Below are positions 48,117 through 58,396 of a stretch of 64,000 nucleotides of DNA, in pieces; positions within the stretch are counted from its first letter, which is position 1; every line of letters begins with the position of its first letter. Position numbers and translations under genes: made by a program. Location: contig JBCBHO010000002.1 in the NCBI GenBank assembly GCA_038525525.1, positions 1-64,000 of the forward strand, written 5' to 3'. The DNA is from Shimia_B sp038525525 (GTDB lineage: Bacteria; Pseudomonadota; Alphaproteobacteria; Rhodobacterales; Rhodobacteraceae). The notes under the pieces are model-generated. The model worked only from the letters and a program-made list of their open reading frames with translations. It did no database searches and was not told the origin of the DNA.

Positions 48117-48299
48117 ATGCCCGACAAACTCGACCCCCGCGAAACCGGCAAGCCCGGCACCACACAGGATCCCAACCAGGCCGATCTGACCGGGATCGAT
48201 CAAAAACCCGACCGGGACCCCGAAGCCGAGAAAAAGGCCAAGGCAAACGGCGGCATCCCGGGGACGACCACCGATCCGAACCAGGCCAACCGGACCTAA
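48117..48299 (+). CDS. Small disordered protein with terminal repeats
   Basis: A 60-residue, strongly charged protein without hydrophobic core. Two similar blocks sit at its ends: KPGTTQDPNQADLTG (near residue 10) and IPGTTTDPNQANRT (C-terminus). The start follows GAGAGGAGAG, a strong ribosome site. Its stop overlaps that of the convergent HlyU-like gene by 4 bp. No function or family is known to me. It may be a small stress or binding protein. Confidence 0.6.
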   Translation: MPDKLDPRETGKPGTTQDPNQADLTGIDQKPDRDPEAEKKAKANGGIPGTTTDPNQANRT

Positions 48300-48556
48300 A
48301 AGATCGTGTCGCCCTGGTGGTCCACCAGCATCTTGGCCTTCAAGAGCGAGGTCGACGTGGCCTCCTCCTCCGTGGCGACGACGTCGGCCCGCACCATCTC
48401 GTGGACCTGCCCATCCTTCTCGATGCGGGCACCCACACGGAACCCGCCCGCGGATTTCACCGGCTGCGGATAGATCGTGTAGCCATTGTGCTCTTCACCT
48501 GCGGCCTTCGGCGCTGACGCCTCGCCGCCACCGAAGAGTTTCTTGAGAAACGACAT
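48296..48556 (-). CDS. HlyU-family protein
   Basis: An 86-residue protein of the HlyU family (KLFGGG at the front, then GYTIYPQPVKSAGGFRVGAR and TSLLKAKMLVDHQGDTIF at the end). The name comes from a Vibrio haemolysin activator, but this short version has no evident HTH, so regulation is not proven. The ATG at 48556 follows GCGAGGTG. It lies 50 bp upstream of rpoD's end and is transcribed toward the small protein. Confidence 0.78.
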   Translation of the reverse strand: MSFLKKLFGGGEASAPKAAGEEHNGYTIYPQPVKSAGGFRVGARIEKDGQVHEMVRADVVATEEEATSTSLLKAKMLVDHQGDTIF

Positions 48557-48606
48557 GGGCACCTCGCTTCGGTCAGAGGCCCCGGGTCAGGCCCGGGGCG
48601 CGTGGC

Positions 48607-50589
<1,983 letters not shown>

Positions 50590-50606
50590 GTCGGGCGTCC
50601 CTCCAC

Positions 50607-50683
50607 GAATCAGCGGCTAGCTTGCGCGAATCAGTTCCGGTAGTGATTCGAGCCTGTGTTTACCGTGATTCCTTCTATGATTC
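50607..50683 (-). promoter_or_regulatory. Cluster of five GANTC (CcrM) sites before rpoD
   Basis: GANTC occurs at 50607, 50628, 50645, 50667 and 50679 in the 103 bp between the end of dnaG and the start of rpoD, against an expectation below one for this length. CcrM methylates such sites in alphaproteobacteria, and their methylation state changes across the cell cycle as forks pass. A methylation-sensitive promoter for rpoD is a plausible inference. The promoter elements themselves are not clear. Confidence 0.5.
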
Positions 50684-50692
50684 TTCACCAAA

Positions 50693-52633
50693 CTACGAGC
50701 CCCCTGGCCCGCCCTTGGTGTAGTTCAAATTTTCCAGCAAATCCGTGAACTTACTGCGTTCGTCTCGGTTCAGTTTAGCACCGTTAGGTGCCGTGTCGTA
50801 TTCGGCAACATCGTCGTCGTCTTGTCGCCCGGCACGGTTGACGGCTTCCGCCGCCTGGCCCAGCCGCCAGGTCAGCCCCTCGTCGGCAAGGCCCTCCAGA
50901 TCTTCGATGGCTTCCGCCACTTCGCGCGCATGGCCCCGTTGGGCATTCAGCTTGGCGAATTCCTCCGCGAGGCAGAGGCGCGCAAGCTCCAGGTCCCCGG
51001 CTGCGCGCACAGCAGGGTTGATCGCGATGTGGGGCAGGCGAAAGAGCTTTTCAATGGCCTCGCGCCCGGCGCGCTGCGCGATCTCGTCGCGCTGTTGCGC
51101 CTCCTCGGGAAGCGACAGGAGCAGCGCCTGGAGCTCGGCATGGCTTCCGTCGCAGGGCATGTCCTCGAGTTCGGCATAGAAATCCGGAAGCGCGGCGGGT
51201 GTGGCGATGAGCGTGGCGAGGATCGCGGCCTCACGCAGTTCATCCTGGCTCAGCCCCGCGGCCAGCGCCGAGCGTTTCGTGCTGCTCTGGGGCTGGGCCG
51301 GGCGGCGGCGGCCAGGGACGAAGGCCTGCCGCGGACCCGTGGCCTGACCGTAGCCGAAGAGCTCCATTCTGAGGCGCTTCACCTCCTCGCCGTAATGGCC
51401 GCGGAGTGACGGGTCCTTGATCTGTTTCAGGGCGTCGCGCAGAGACTTGTCAAGCGCGGCCTTGCGTTCCGGGCTGTCGAAGATCTTGCCGTCCGTCTCC
51501 CGCCGCCAGAGAAGCTGCACGAGGGGCATCGCGGCCTCGAGGCGCTCCGTCATGGCCTCTGCGCCCGCCGATTTCAGCAGATCGTCCGGATCCTGCCCCT
51601 CGGGCATGAGCGCGAAACGCAGCGATTTCGGTGCCTCGAGCAGGGGCAGCGCCAGATCGATCACCCGCATGGCCGCGCGCAGGCCCGCCGTGTCGCCATC
51701 GAGCGCGATGACGGGCTCGTCCGCCATGCGCCAGAGAAGCTGCAACTGGTTCTCGGTCACGGCCGTGCCGAGCGGGGCCACGGTGGCGGGGAAGCCCGCC
51801 TCGGCCAGCGCGATGACATCCATGTAGCCCTCGGCCACGAGGAGCGGGTGCCCCTTGCCCGCCGCCTCCCGCGCGGGGCCGTGGTTGAAGAGCGTGCGCC
51901 CCTTGTCGAAGAGCAGCGTCTCCGGTGAGTTCAGGTATTTCGCATTGTCACCCGGATCCATGGCCCGACCGCCGAACGCGATGGCGCGCCCGCGCGGGTC
52001 ACGGATCGGGAACATGATCCGATTGCGGAAGGTGTCGTAGGGGTCGCGGCCCTTGTCGGAGGCCTTCACCAGCCCGCAGGCCAGGAGCTTCTCGTCCGCG
52101 ATGCCCTTCCCCTTCAGGTGATCGCGCAGGTTCTGCCACCCCTCGGGTGCAAAGCCAATCTCCCACCGCTCGAGCGCCTGCCCCGCGAGGCCACGCCCGG
52201 CGAGGTAATCACGCGCCGCGGCCCCGGCGCCGCGGCTGAGCTGAAGGCGGAAATACTTAACCGCCTCCTCCATCACGCCCGCGAGCTCGGTGCGTTCGTC
52301 GGCCTTTTCCTGCGCCTTGGGATCGCGGGCGGGCATTTGCATCCCCGCTTCGCCCGCGAGGATCTCCACCGCTTCCATGAAGCCGACATTCTCCGTCTCG
52401 CGCACGAAGGAGATCGCATCCCCCTTCGCGTGGCACCCGAAGCAGTAGTAATAGCCCTTGCGGTCGTCGACGTGGAAAGAGGCCGTCTTTTCCTGGTGGA
52501 ACGGGCACGGGCTCCAGAGGTCGCCCTTGCCCTGGTTGGATTTTCGCTGATCCCAGATGACCTTGCGCCCGACGACCGAACCCAGCGAGGTGCGGGCGCG
52601 CAATTCGTCCAGGAATCCGGGAGGCAGGCTCAT
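50693..52633 (-). CDS. dnaG: DNA primase
   Basis: A 646-residue primase that makes RNA primers for replication. The N-terminal zinc finger is CPFHQEKTASF ... YCFGCHAKGD at about residues 43-70. The Toprim core (HPLLVAEGYMDVIALAEAGF near 270, with the catalytic Glu, then LDGDTAG near 315) and the C-terminal DnaB-binding helices are in place. It is followed by rpoD on the same strand. Length and architecture are normal. Confidence 0.97.
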   Translation of the reverse strand: MSLPPGFLDELRARTSLGSVVGRKVIWDQRKSNQGKGDLWSPCPFHQEKTASFHVDDRKGYYYCFGCHAKGDAISFVRETENVGFMEAVEILAGEAGMQMPARDPKAQEKADERTELAGVMEEAVKYFRLQLSRGAGAAARDYLAGRGLAGQALERWEIGFAPEGWQNLRDHLKGKGIADEKLLACGLVKASDKGRDPYDTFRNRIMFPIRDPRGRAIAFGGRAMDPGDNAKYLNSPETLLFDKGRTLFNHGPAREAAGKGHPLLVAEGYMDVIALAEAGFPATVAPLGTAVTENQLQLLWRMADEPVIALDGDTAGLRAAMRVIDLALPLLEAPKSLRFALMPEGQDPDDLLKSAGAEAMTERLEAAMPLVQLLWRRETDGKIFDSPERKAALDKSLRDALKQIKDPSLRGHYGEEVKRLRMELFGYGQATGPRQAFVPGRRRPAQPQSSTKRSALAAGLSQDELREAAILATLIATPAALPDFYAELEDMPCDGSHAELQALLLSLPEEAQQRDEIAQRAGREAIEKLFRLPHIAINPAVRAAGDLELARLCLAEEFAKLNAQRGHAREVAEAIEDLEGLADEGLTWRLGQAAEAVNRAGRQDDDDVAEYDTAPNGAKLNRDERSKFTDLLENLNYTKGGPGGS

Positions 52634-52663
52634 CCTGTGAACTTACCGCAGAGAACCGCGGGT

Positions 52664-53197
52664 TCAATGCGACGGGGGCAATCCCTCGAAGACCGCGCGG
52701 AGCTCACGGGCCAACGTGCCCGCCATCGACCGGAAAACGAGCACTTCGAACTGCTCGAGCTCGGTCCGGATAATGTGCGCTTGCATGTGCCCGACAAGCG
52801 AACGCGCGCAGCGCCCCGGTCCGAACGCGAACTCGCGCAGATCGATCGGCGTCAGGTAGGCGAGCGCCTCGACGGCCCGGGTCCCGCTCAGCGCGACGTG
52901 GCACCACGCATCCGATTGGTCCGTCACGGCGGTGACCGCCCCGAGCGCGGGCGCGGGCTCCGCCCCCACGAGCAGGACGTGGTCGAGATCGAACCACGCG
53001 CAGAACGCATCCCCGCTGCGCGTGACCTCACCGGGCGCAGGCAGCGCAAGACCGTGCGCCTCGCGCAGGGCCGCGTCGAGCCCCTCACGCCGCGCAAGCG
53101 AGGCCTTCGGCATCTCCATGACTTCCGCGGCTTTCACGCCGGGCCCCTCCACGGGGAAAAGGCCCTCGCCGGCCATGCGCGCGATGAGCCTAACCAC
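52664..53197 (-). CDS. soxG: Sarcosine oxidase subunit gamma
   Basis: A 177-residue gamma subunit of heterotetrameric sarcosine oxidase. Family hallmarks are WFDLDHVLLVG near residue 68, TDQSDAWCHVALSGTRAVEAL near 95 and LAYLTPIDLREFAFGPG near 115. The GTG at 53197 with GGAGGA upstream is taken as start; it overlaps the soxA stop by 8 bp. It stabilises the complex and folds like the GcvT-type domain. It is the last gene of soxBDAG. Confidence 0.85.
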   Translation of the reverse strand: MVRLIARMAGEGLFPVEGPGVKAAEVMEMPKASLARREGLDAALREAHGLALPAPGEVTRSGDAFCAWFDLDHVLLVGAEPAPALGAVTAVTDQSDAWCHVALSGTRAVEALAYLTPIDLREFAFGPGRCARSLVGHMQAHIIRTELEQFEVLVFRSMAGTLARELRAVFEGLPPSH

Positions 53198-56114
53198 GGA
53201 GGCGTCCTCCCTCTGGGTCGATGAAGCACGGCGAGACGACCTCCACCGCCGCGTCGAGACCACGGAGACCATCCCAGAAGCGGATGACCTCCCCGACCCT
53301 GTCCTGCCCGCCCGCGAGAAAGCCCAGCGCGATGTGGTGCCCGAGGCTCGGCGAATACGCGACCGAGGTGACGTAGCCCTGATGATTGTCGGCCACCGGT
53401 GCCGCGCCCTCATTGTAAAGGTGTGCACCGGCGCTCAGCTCCGCGCCCGGCTCGACGGGTTTGAGCCCCACGAGCTGCTGGCGCGCATCGTCCACCAGCC
53501 CGGGCCGCGCGGCCATGGTCTTGCCCACGCAGTCTTTCTTGGCCGAGACCATGCGCGCCATGCCGATGTCGAAGGCCGTGGTGCGTCCGTGGATCTCGGC
53601 ATGCGTGATATGCCCCTTCTCGATGCGCAGGACGTTCAAGGCCTCCATCCCGTAGGCCCCGCCGCCCAGCGCCTCCGCCTGCGCGACGAGAAGCCGGAAG
53701 AGGCTGTCGCCATAACGCGCGGGAACGGCCACCTCGTAGGCATGCTCGCCGGAAAAGGAGATGCGGAAGAGCCGCCCCGCGACACCGGCCACATGGGCCG
53801 CCCCGCAGGACATGAACGGCCAGCCTTCATCGTCGATAGGTGCGTCGAGGACCGTGTTCAGAAGCTCCCGGGACCGGGGCCCAGCCACCGCGAACTGCGC
53901 CCATTGCTCAGTCACGGAGACGAAGCTCACATCGAGATCGGGGCGCAGGCACTGCGCCACGAATGACAGATGCTGCATCACCTGGCCGGCCGCGGCCGTG
54001 GTCGTGGTCATCACGTAATGCATGGGCCCGAGCCGCGCGCAGGTGCCGTCATCCATGACGTGCCCGTCCTCGCGCAGCATGAGCCCATAGCGCACGCGCC
54101 CCTCTTTGAGCGTGGAGAACGTATTGGTGTAGACGAAATCGAGGAAGGCTGCAGCGTCCTTGCCCTGGATGTCGATCTTGCCCAGCGTGGACACGTCGCA
54201 GACGCCCACGCGCTCGCGAACCATGCGCACTTCCCGGTCGCAGCTCTCGCGCCAATGCGTCTCGCCCGCCTCGGGAAAATACGACGGGCGGTACCAGAGC
54301 CCCGCCTCGATCATGGGGGCGCCGCGCGCGACGGTGGCCGCGTGAGATGTGGTGAGCCGCTCGGGCGCGAAGCCCTTTCCTTGCGCGCCCGCGCCCATGG
54401 CCGCGATCGTGACCGGCACGTAGGGCGGGCGGAAGGTCGTCGTCCCGGTTTCGGGAATGCCGCGGCCCGTGGCGTCCGCGAGGAGCGCGAGGGCGGCCAC
54501 GTTGGAATTCTTGCCCTGGTCGGTGGCCATGCCCTGCGTCGTGTACCGCTTCATGTGCTCGACGCTCTGGTAGTTCTCCTGCGCCGCCTGCCGGATGTCC
54601 TTCGTGGTCACGTCATTCTGTAAATCGAGCCAGGCACGCCGCGCGGCGCCCCGCGGCGCTTTCACCTCCCAGAGCGCTTCGATCCGGTAGGGCTCGGCCT
54701 CTGCATTCGGGGTCTTGAGCTTGGGCCCGTTCAGCCCGAGATCCGTGGCTGCGGCCAGCCCCGCCTCGGCCCCGGATTTCAAACAACCGAACGTGTCCAT
54801 CACCCCCGCCGCACTGCCTGCCGGGGTGAGCCCTGGGACAGCCCCTTCGGTGGGCACGAAGCTCGCGATGCCCTCGTGCCATGTCGGGCGCCCGTTCATG
54901 TGGCAGGTGAGGTGCACGCTCGGGTTCCAGCCGCCGGAGACGGCGAGGCAATCCGCCTCGATCGTAAAGGTGCGCCCGCCCTTGGCCACGGTGATCTGCT
55001 CGAGGCCGCGGCGCCCCCGCGTGCCAACGATCCGTGCGCCCCCGTGGTGGGGGATGCCGTCGACGTCGAGCGCCGCCCCCTCGCGGCTGTCGATGATGGC
55101 GGCGACGGTGACACCCGCAGCCGCGAGGTCTTTCGCCGTACGGTAGGCACCATCGTTGTTGCAAAAGACGGCCACCCGCCGACCGGGCGAGACGCCGAAG
55201 CGATTGAGATAGCTGCGCACGGCCGAGGCCATCATGACCCCGGGGCGATCATTGTCCGCGAAGGCGACGGACCGCTCCAGCGCGCCTGCGCAGAGCACCG
55301 CGCGGCGGGTGGAAATACGCCAGAAGCACTCGGTGACGTGGCCATCCGGGCGACGCTCCAGCGCGCCGAAGGTGCCACCGTCATAGGCCCCCGTGACCGT
55401 CGTCCGGGTCATGATCCTGACACCGAGCTCTTCGAGCGCCGCGGTCTCGCGTTCGATCCAATCCGCGGCGGGCTTGCCGTCGATGGTCTCCGTCTCGGAG
55501 AGAAGCCGCCCCCCGAGCTCCCAGCTCTCATCGGCGAGGATGACATCGGCCCCGGCCTCAGCCGCGGCTCGTGCCGCGCGGAGCCCGGCGGGCCCGCCGC
55601 CGATCACGAGGATGTCGCAATGGGCAAAGGCGCGCAGGTAGTGGGCTTCGTTGGCCGCGCCGCTCAGGGCGCCGAGACCCGCCGCGCGCCGGATGAACGG
55701 CTCGTAGAGCCCCTCCCAGAAGGCGCGCGGCCACATGAAGGTCTTGTAATAGAAGCCCGCACTCAGGAACGGGGCGAGCCCGTCATTGACACTCAGGAGA
55801 TCGTATTTGAGCGACGGCCACGCGTTCTGCGACCGGGCGACGAGGCCCTCTGACAGCTCCACCATGGGCGCGCGCAGGTTGGGCTCCCAGCTTGCGCCAT
55901 CGCCCAGCGTCACGAGGGCATTGGGCTCCTCCGAGCCCGCCGTCAGCACGCCGCGCGGGCGGTGGTACTTGAAGGACCGCCCCATGAGCCGCACGCCATT
56001 GGCCAATAGCGCAGAGGCGAGCGTGTCCCCCCGGAAGCCGGCATACTTCACGCCGTCGAAGTGAAAATCGAGCGGCGCGCTCCGGTCGATGCGGCCCTTG
56101 CCCTCAACGCGCAT
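53190..56114 (-). CDS. soxA: Sarcosine oxidase subunit alpha
   Basis: A 974-residue alpha subunit. It holds an FAD/NAD-type Rossmann region (ILVIGGGPAGLRAARAAAEAG near residue 170), a ferredoxin-like N-terminal part (YAGFRGDTLASALLANG) and a folate-binding GcvT-type C-terminal half (from about 600). It oxidatively demethylates sarcosine to glycine and passes the methyl group to tetrahydrofolate. The start overlaps soxD by 11 bp. Confidence 0.93.
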   Translation of the reverse strand: MRVEGKGRIDRSAPLDFHFDGVKYAGFRGDTLASALLANGVRLMGRSFKYHRPRGVLTAGSEEPNALVTLGDGASWEPNLRAPMVELSEGLVARSQNAWPSLKYDLLSVNDGLAPFLSAGFYYKTFMWPRAFWEGLYEPFIRRAAGLGALSGAANEAHYLRAFAHCDILVIGGGPAGLRAARAAAEAGADVILADESWELGGRLLSETETIDGKPAADWIERETAALEELGVRIMTRTTVTGAYDGGTFGALERRPDGHVTECFWRISTRRAVLCAGALERSVAFADNDRPGVMMASAVRSYLNRFGVSPGRRVAVFCNNDGAYRTAKDLAAAGVTVAAIIDSREGAALDVDGIPHHGGARIVGTRGRRGLEQITVAKGGRTFTIEADCLAVSGGWNPSVHLTCHMNGRPTWHEGIASFVPTEGAVPGLTPAGSAAGVMDTFGCLKSGAEAGLAAATDLGLNGPKLKTPNAEAEPYRIEALWEVKAPRGAARRAWLDLQNDVTTKDIRQAAQENYQSVEHMKRYTTQGMATDQGKNSNVAALALLADATGRGIPETGTTTFRPPYVPVTIAAMGAGAQGKGFAPERLTTSHAATVARGAPMIEAGLWYRPSYFPEAGETHWRESCDREVRMVRERVGVCDVSTLGKIDIQGKDAAAFLDFVYTNTFSTLKEGRVRYGLMLREDGHVMDDGTCARLGPMHYVMTTTTAAAGQVMQHLSFVAQCLRPDLDVSFVSVTEQWAQFAVAGPRSRELLNTVLDAPIDDEGWPFMSCGAAHVAGVAGRLFRISFSGEHAYEVAVPARYGDSLFRLLVAQAEALGGGAYGMEALNVLRIEKGHITHAEIHGRTTAFDIGMARMVSAKKDCVGKTMAARPGLVDDARQQLVGLKPVEPGAELSAGAHLYNEGAAPVADNHQGYVTSVAYSPSLGHHIALGFLAGGQDRVGEVIRFWDGLRGLDAAVEVVSPCFIDPEGGRLRG

Positions 56115-56373
56115 GGGCGACCTCCCGGGCCAGTCTCACGCCCCGTATCTCGTGGGTGCGCGTGTCGCGCTCCACGATCAGCCAGGCACCGCAGCCCGCC
56201 GTGTGCTGCCAGAGCTCTTCGATCACGCCGGCAAGGTTCTCGCGGTTGTGGAGATAGTCGTCCCACGCCTCCGCGCCCGCCTCCGGGTCCGGACGGTCGA
56301 GCAGCGAGAAATGGCCGCGATAGGTGAACTCGCGGATGTCGCGGTCCCCGCAGATCGGACAGGCGATCCTCAT
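56104..56373 (-). CDS. soxD: Sarcosine oxidase subunit delta
   Basis: An 89-residue zinc-binding subunit: MRIACPICGDRDIREF with the CxxC pair, TYRGHFSLLDRPDPEAG, the NRENLAG motif near residue 45 and HTAGCGAWL near 58. The start at 56373 is where family members begin. The gap to soxB (78 bp) contains a perfect hairpin. Confidence 0.9.
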   Translation of the reverse strand: MRIACPICGDRDIREFTYRGHFSLLDRPDPEAGAEAWDDYLHNRENLAGVIEELWQHTAGCGAWLIVERDTRTHEIRGVRLAREVAHAR

Positions 56374-56394
56374 GCCGCGCCTCCCCGCCGGGCC

Positions 56395-56418
56395 CACGAA
56401 TTTCTTCGGAAATTCGTG
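56395..56418. repeat. Perfect hairpin inside the sox operon
   Basis: CACGAATTTC (56395-56404) pairs perfectly with GAAATTCGTG (56409-56418) around a TTCG tetraloop. It lies between soxB and soxD, 33 bp after the soxB stop. No T-run follows on the minus strand, so it is not a normal terminator. Processing, differential expression of soxB, or a dispersed palindrome are possible. Confidence 0.7.
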
Positions 56419-56451
56419 ACCGCCCTCAGAGGCCCATACCGCGTGCGGGCG

Positions 56452-57705
56452 TCAGTGGAGATTGTGTTGGGCACCGGTCCCCTCCTCGTCCATGAGGCCC
56501 ACCCCGGTGCGGAAGCGATCGAGCCGGAAGCCCGCCGCCGGGGCGTGGTGGTTGCCGGTCGCCAAAAGATGCGCCGTGGAAAAGCCCGAGCCCGGCACCG
56601 CCTTGAACCCGCCGTAGCACCAGCCGCAATTGAGGATGAGCCCCTCGGTCGGCGTGGTGTCGATCACGGGCGAGCCGTCGGGCGTCATGTCCATGATCCC
56701 GCCCCAGCTCCGCAGCATCTTGGCCTTCCCGATCATGGGCATGAGCGTCATGCCCGCTTCCAGCACATGCTCGGCCATGGGCAGGTTCCCGCGGGAGGCG
56801 TAGCTTGCATAGAAATCGAGATCCCCGCCGAAGACGAGCCCGCCCTTGTCGGACTGGCTGATATAGAAGTGCCCCATCCCGTAGGTGATGACGTGGTCGA
56901 TGCAGGGCTTGAGGCCCTCGGAGACGAAGGCCTGCAGGATGTGGCTCTCGATGGGGAGCCGCATGCCTGCCATGGCCGCCGTCTGGCTGGAACGGCCCGC
57001 GGTGATGAGCGCCACCTGCTTGGCCTTGATCGCCCCGCGGGTCGTCTGCACGCCCGTCACGACCCCGCCTTCGACGTCGATGCCCGTCACTTCGCAGTTC
57101 TGGATGATGTCGACGCCGCGCATGTCGGCCCCGCGGGCGTAGCCCCAGGCCACGGCGTCGTGGCGCGCCGTGCCGCCCCGGGCGTGATAGAGTCCGCCAT
57201 AGATCGGAAAGCGGGTCTGCTCGAAATCGAGGTAGGGCAGCTTTGCGCGCACGCCCTCGCGGTCGAGGAGCACCGCGTCGTCGCCCTGCGAGAGCATCTG
57301 GTTGCCTCGGCGCACGAAGCCGTCGCGCTGCCCGTCCGAGTGGAAGAGATTGATGATGCCCCGCTGGGAATGCATCGCGTTGAAGTTCGTGTCCTCTTCG
57401 AGCCGCTCCCAGAGCTTGAGGGAATGCGAATAGAACTCCGAATTGCCGGGAAGCATGTAGTTGGCGCGCACGATCGTCGTGTTGCGCCCGACATTGCCGC
57501 CGCCGATATAGCCCTTCTCGAGTACGGCGACGTTGGTGATGCCGAATTCTTTGGCGAGGTAGAACGCGGTGGAGAGGCCGTGGCCACCGCCGCCCACGAT
57601 GACGACGTCATAGGCCGCCTTCGGCTCGGGGCTGCGCCAATGGGGCGTCCAGCCGCGATTGCCGGTGACGCCCTGTTTCAGGATCTCCCAAGCTGAAAAG
57701 CGCAT
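56452..57705 (-). CDS. soxB: Sarcosine oxidase subunit beta
   Basis: A 417-residue flavoprotein subunit, first gene of soxBDAG. The FAD loop is YDVVIVGGGGHGLSTAFYLA near residue 33, and the covalent-flavin and quinone-site region follows (GGNVGRNTTIVRANYM near 70). The end has LILNCGWCYGGFKAVPGSG. The ATG at 57705 is where the family begins. Leader hairpin GCACGGC-gttt-GCCGTGC sits at 57786-57803, about 80 bp upstream. Confidence 0.93.
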   Translation of the reverse strand: MRFSAWEILKQGVTGNRGWTPHWRSPEPKAAYDVVIVGGGGHGLSTAFYLAKEFGITNVAVLEKGYIGGGNVGRNTTIVRANYMLPGNSEFYSHSLKLWERLEEDTNFNAMHSQRGIINLFHSDGQRDGFVRRGNQMLSQGDDAVLLDREGVRAKLPYLDFEQTRFPIYGGLYHARGGTARHDAVAWGYARGADMRGVDIIQNCEVTGIDVEGGVVTGVQTTRGAIKAKQVALITAGRSSQTAAMAGMRLPIESHILQAFVSEGLKPCIDHVITYGMGHFYISQSDKGGLVFGGDLDFYASYASRGNLPMAEHVLEAGMTLMPMIGKAKMLRSWGGIMDMTPDGSPVIDTTPTEGLILNCGWCYGGFKAVPGSGFSTAHLLATGNHHAPAAGFRLDRFRTGVGLMDEEGTGAQHNLH

Positions 57706-57834
57706 TGTCCTCCCCATCCTCGCTGGGAGGAAACCCCATCGCCCGCGCCGCGCCAAGACCCGCCGCGACACCCCGCGTCGTTTTTGCACGGCGTTTGCCG
57801 TGCCCGCACAGGGCGCCGGGGTCAAAGAGTGAGG

Positions 57835-58278
57835 TTAGAGAACGGTGGCAGACACCATGCGGGTGGTCATATGCGCGTCGAGCCCGCGGATGTCCTCGAG
57901 CTGCCCGCGGACGGTGATGCGCTGCCCGTGCTCGAGGCGGGCGGCAGGATCGGCGAGCTGCACTTCGAGCGCCGTGCCGTGATCCGCGCCGCCGCACCAC
58001 GGGCACACCCCCATGTCGGAGACGAGGATGAATTCGCTGATCTCGGCAGACACCTTCACCAGATGCAGATAGCCGGTGACCTCGTAGAGATCGCTACCGT
58101 CATCCTGCGCCACCGGCATCAGGAACCGCGCCTCCTGCCCCGCGACGGCCTCTCCCGCGAGCGGCGCTTGCACCGTCTCGGCCGCGAACGCCGGAAGCGC
58201 CGGCGCAAGGATGGTGGCCTGCACCGTGGCGATGGCGATCGTGCTGGTGGCGAGCTTGGTGGTCTTCATCGGCGTCAT
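57835..58278 (-). CDS. Exported protein with a CPWC motif, unknown
   Basis: A 147-residue protein with a signal peptide (about residues 1-32, cleavage near PAFA) and a periplasmic domain. The motif GVCPWCGGADHG near residue 90 has a CxxC pair that could bind metal or be redox-active. The rest is mostly beta-strand (RITVRGQLEDIRGLDAHMTT), recalling small OB-like domains. It lies between gdh and the sox genes on the same strand. No family is recognised with confidence. Confidence 0.65.
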   Translation of the reverse strand: MTPMKTTKLATSTIAIATVQATILAPALPAFAAETVQAPLAGEAVAGQEARFLMPVAQDDGSDLYEVTGYLHLVKVSAEISEFILVSDMGVCPWCGGADHGTALEVQLADPAARLEHGQRITVRGQLEDIRGLDAHMTTRMVSATVL

Positions 58279-58362
58279 GGAGGTCTCCCTGCAGTGTTCC
58301 CCGCGTCATACCCCATGAACCCGAGGACGCAAAAGGCCCGGCAGCCGCGCTCCGGCAAATTA

Positions 58363-58379
58363 CCGCCACGCCGTGGCGG
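58363..58379. terminator. GC-rich palindrome after glutamate dehydrogenase
   Basis: CCGCCACG-c-CGTGGCGG is perfectly symmetric and lies 18 bp past the gdh stop, which is at 58397 on the minus strand. On that strand it is followed by TAATTTG, a weak T-tract, so it is probably the gdh terminator. Confidence 0.5.
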
Positions 58380-58396
58380 GGAGGACTCAGGCCCGC

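Noticed and set aside
57786..57803. GCACGGC-gttt-GCCGTGC hairpin as terminator before soxB
   Set aside because: On the minus strand it is followed by AAAAA, not T, so it does not fit an intrinsic terminator. Kept only as a leader hairpin in the soxB entry.
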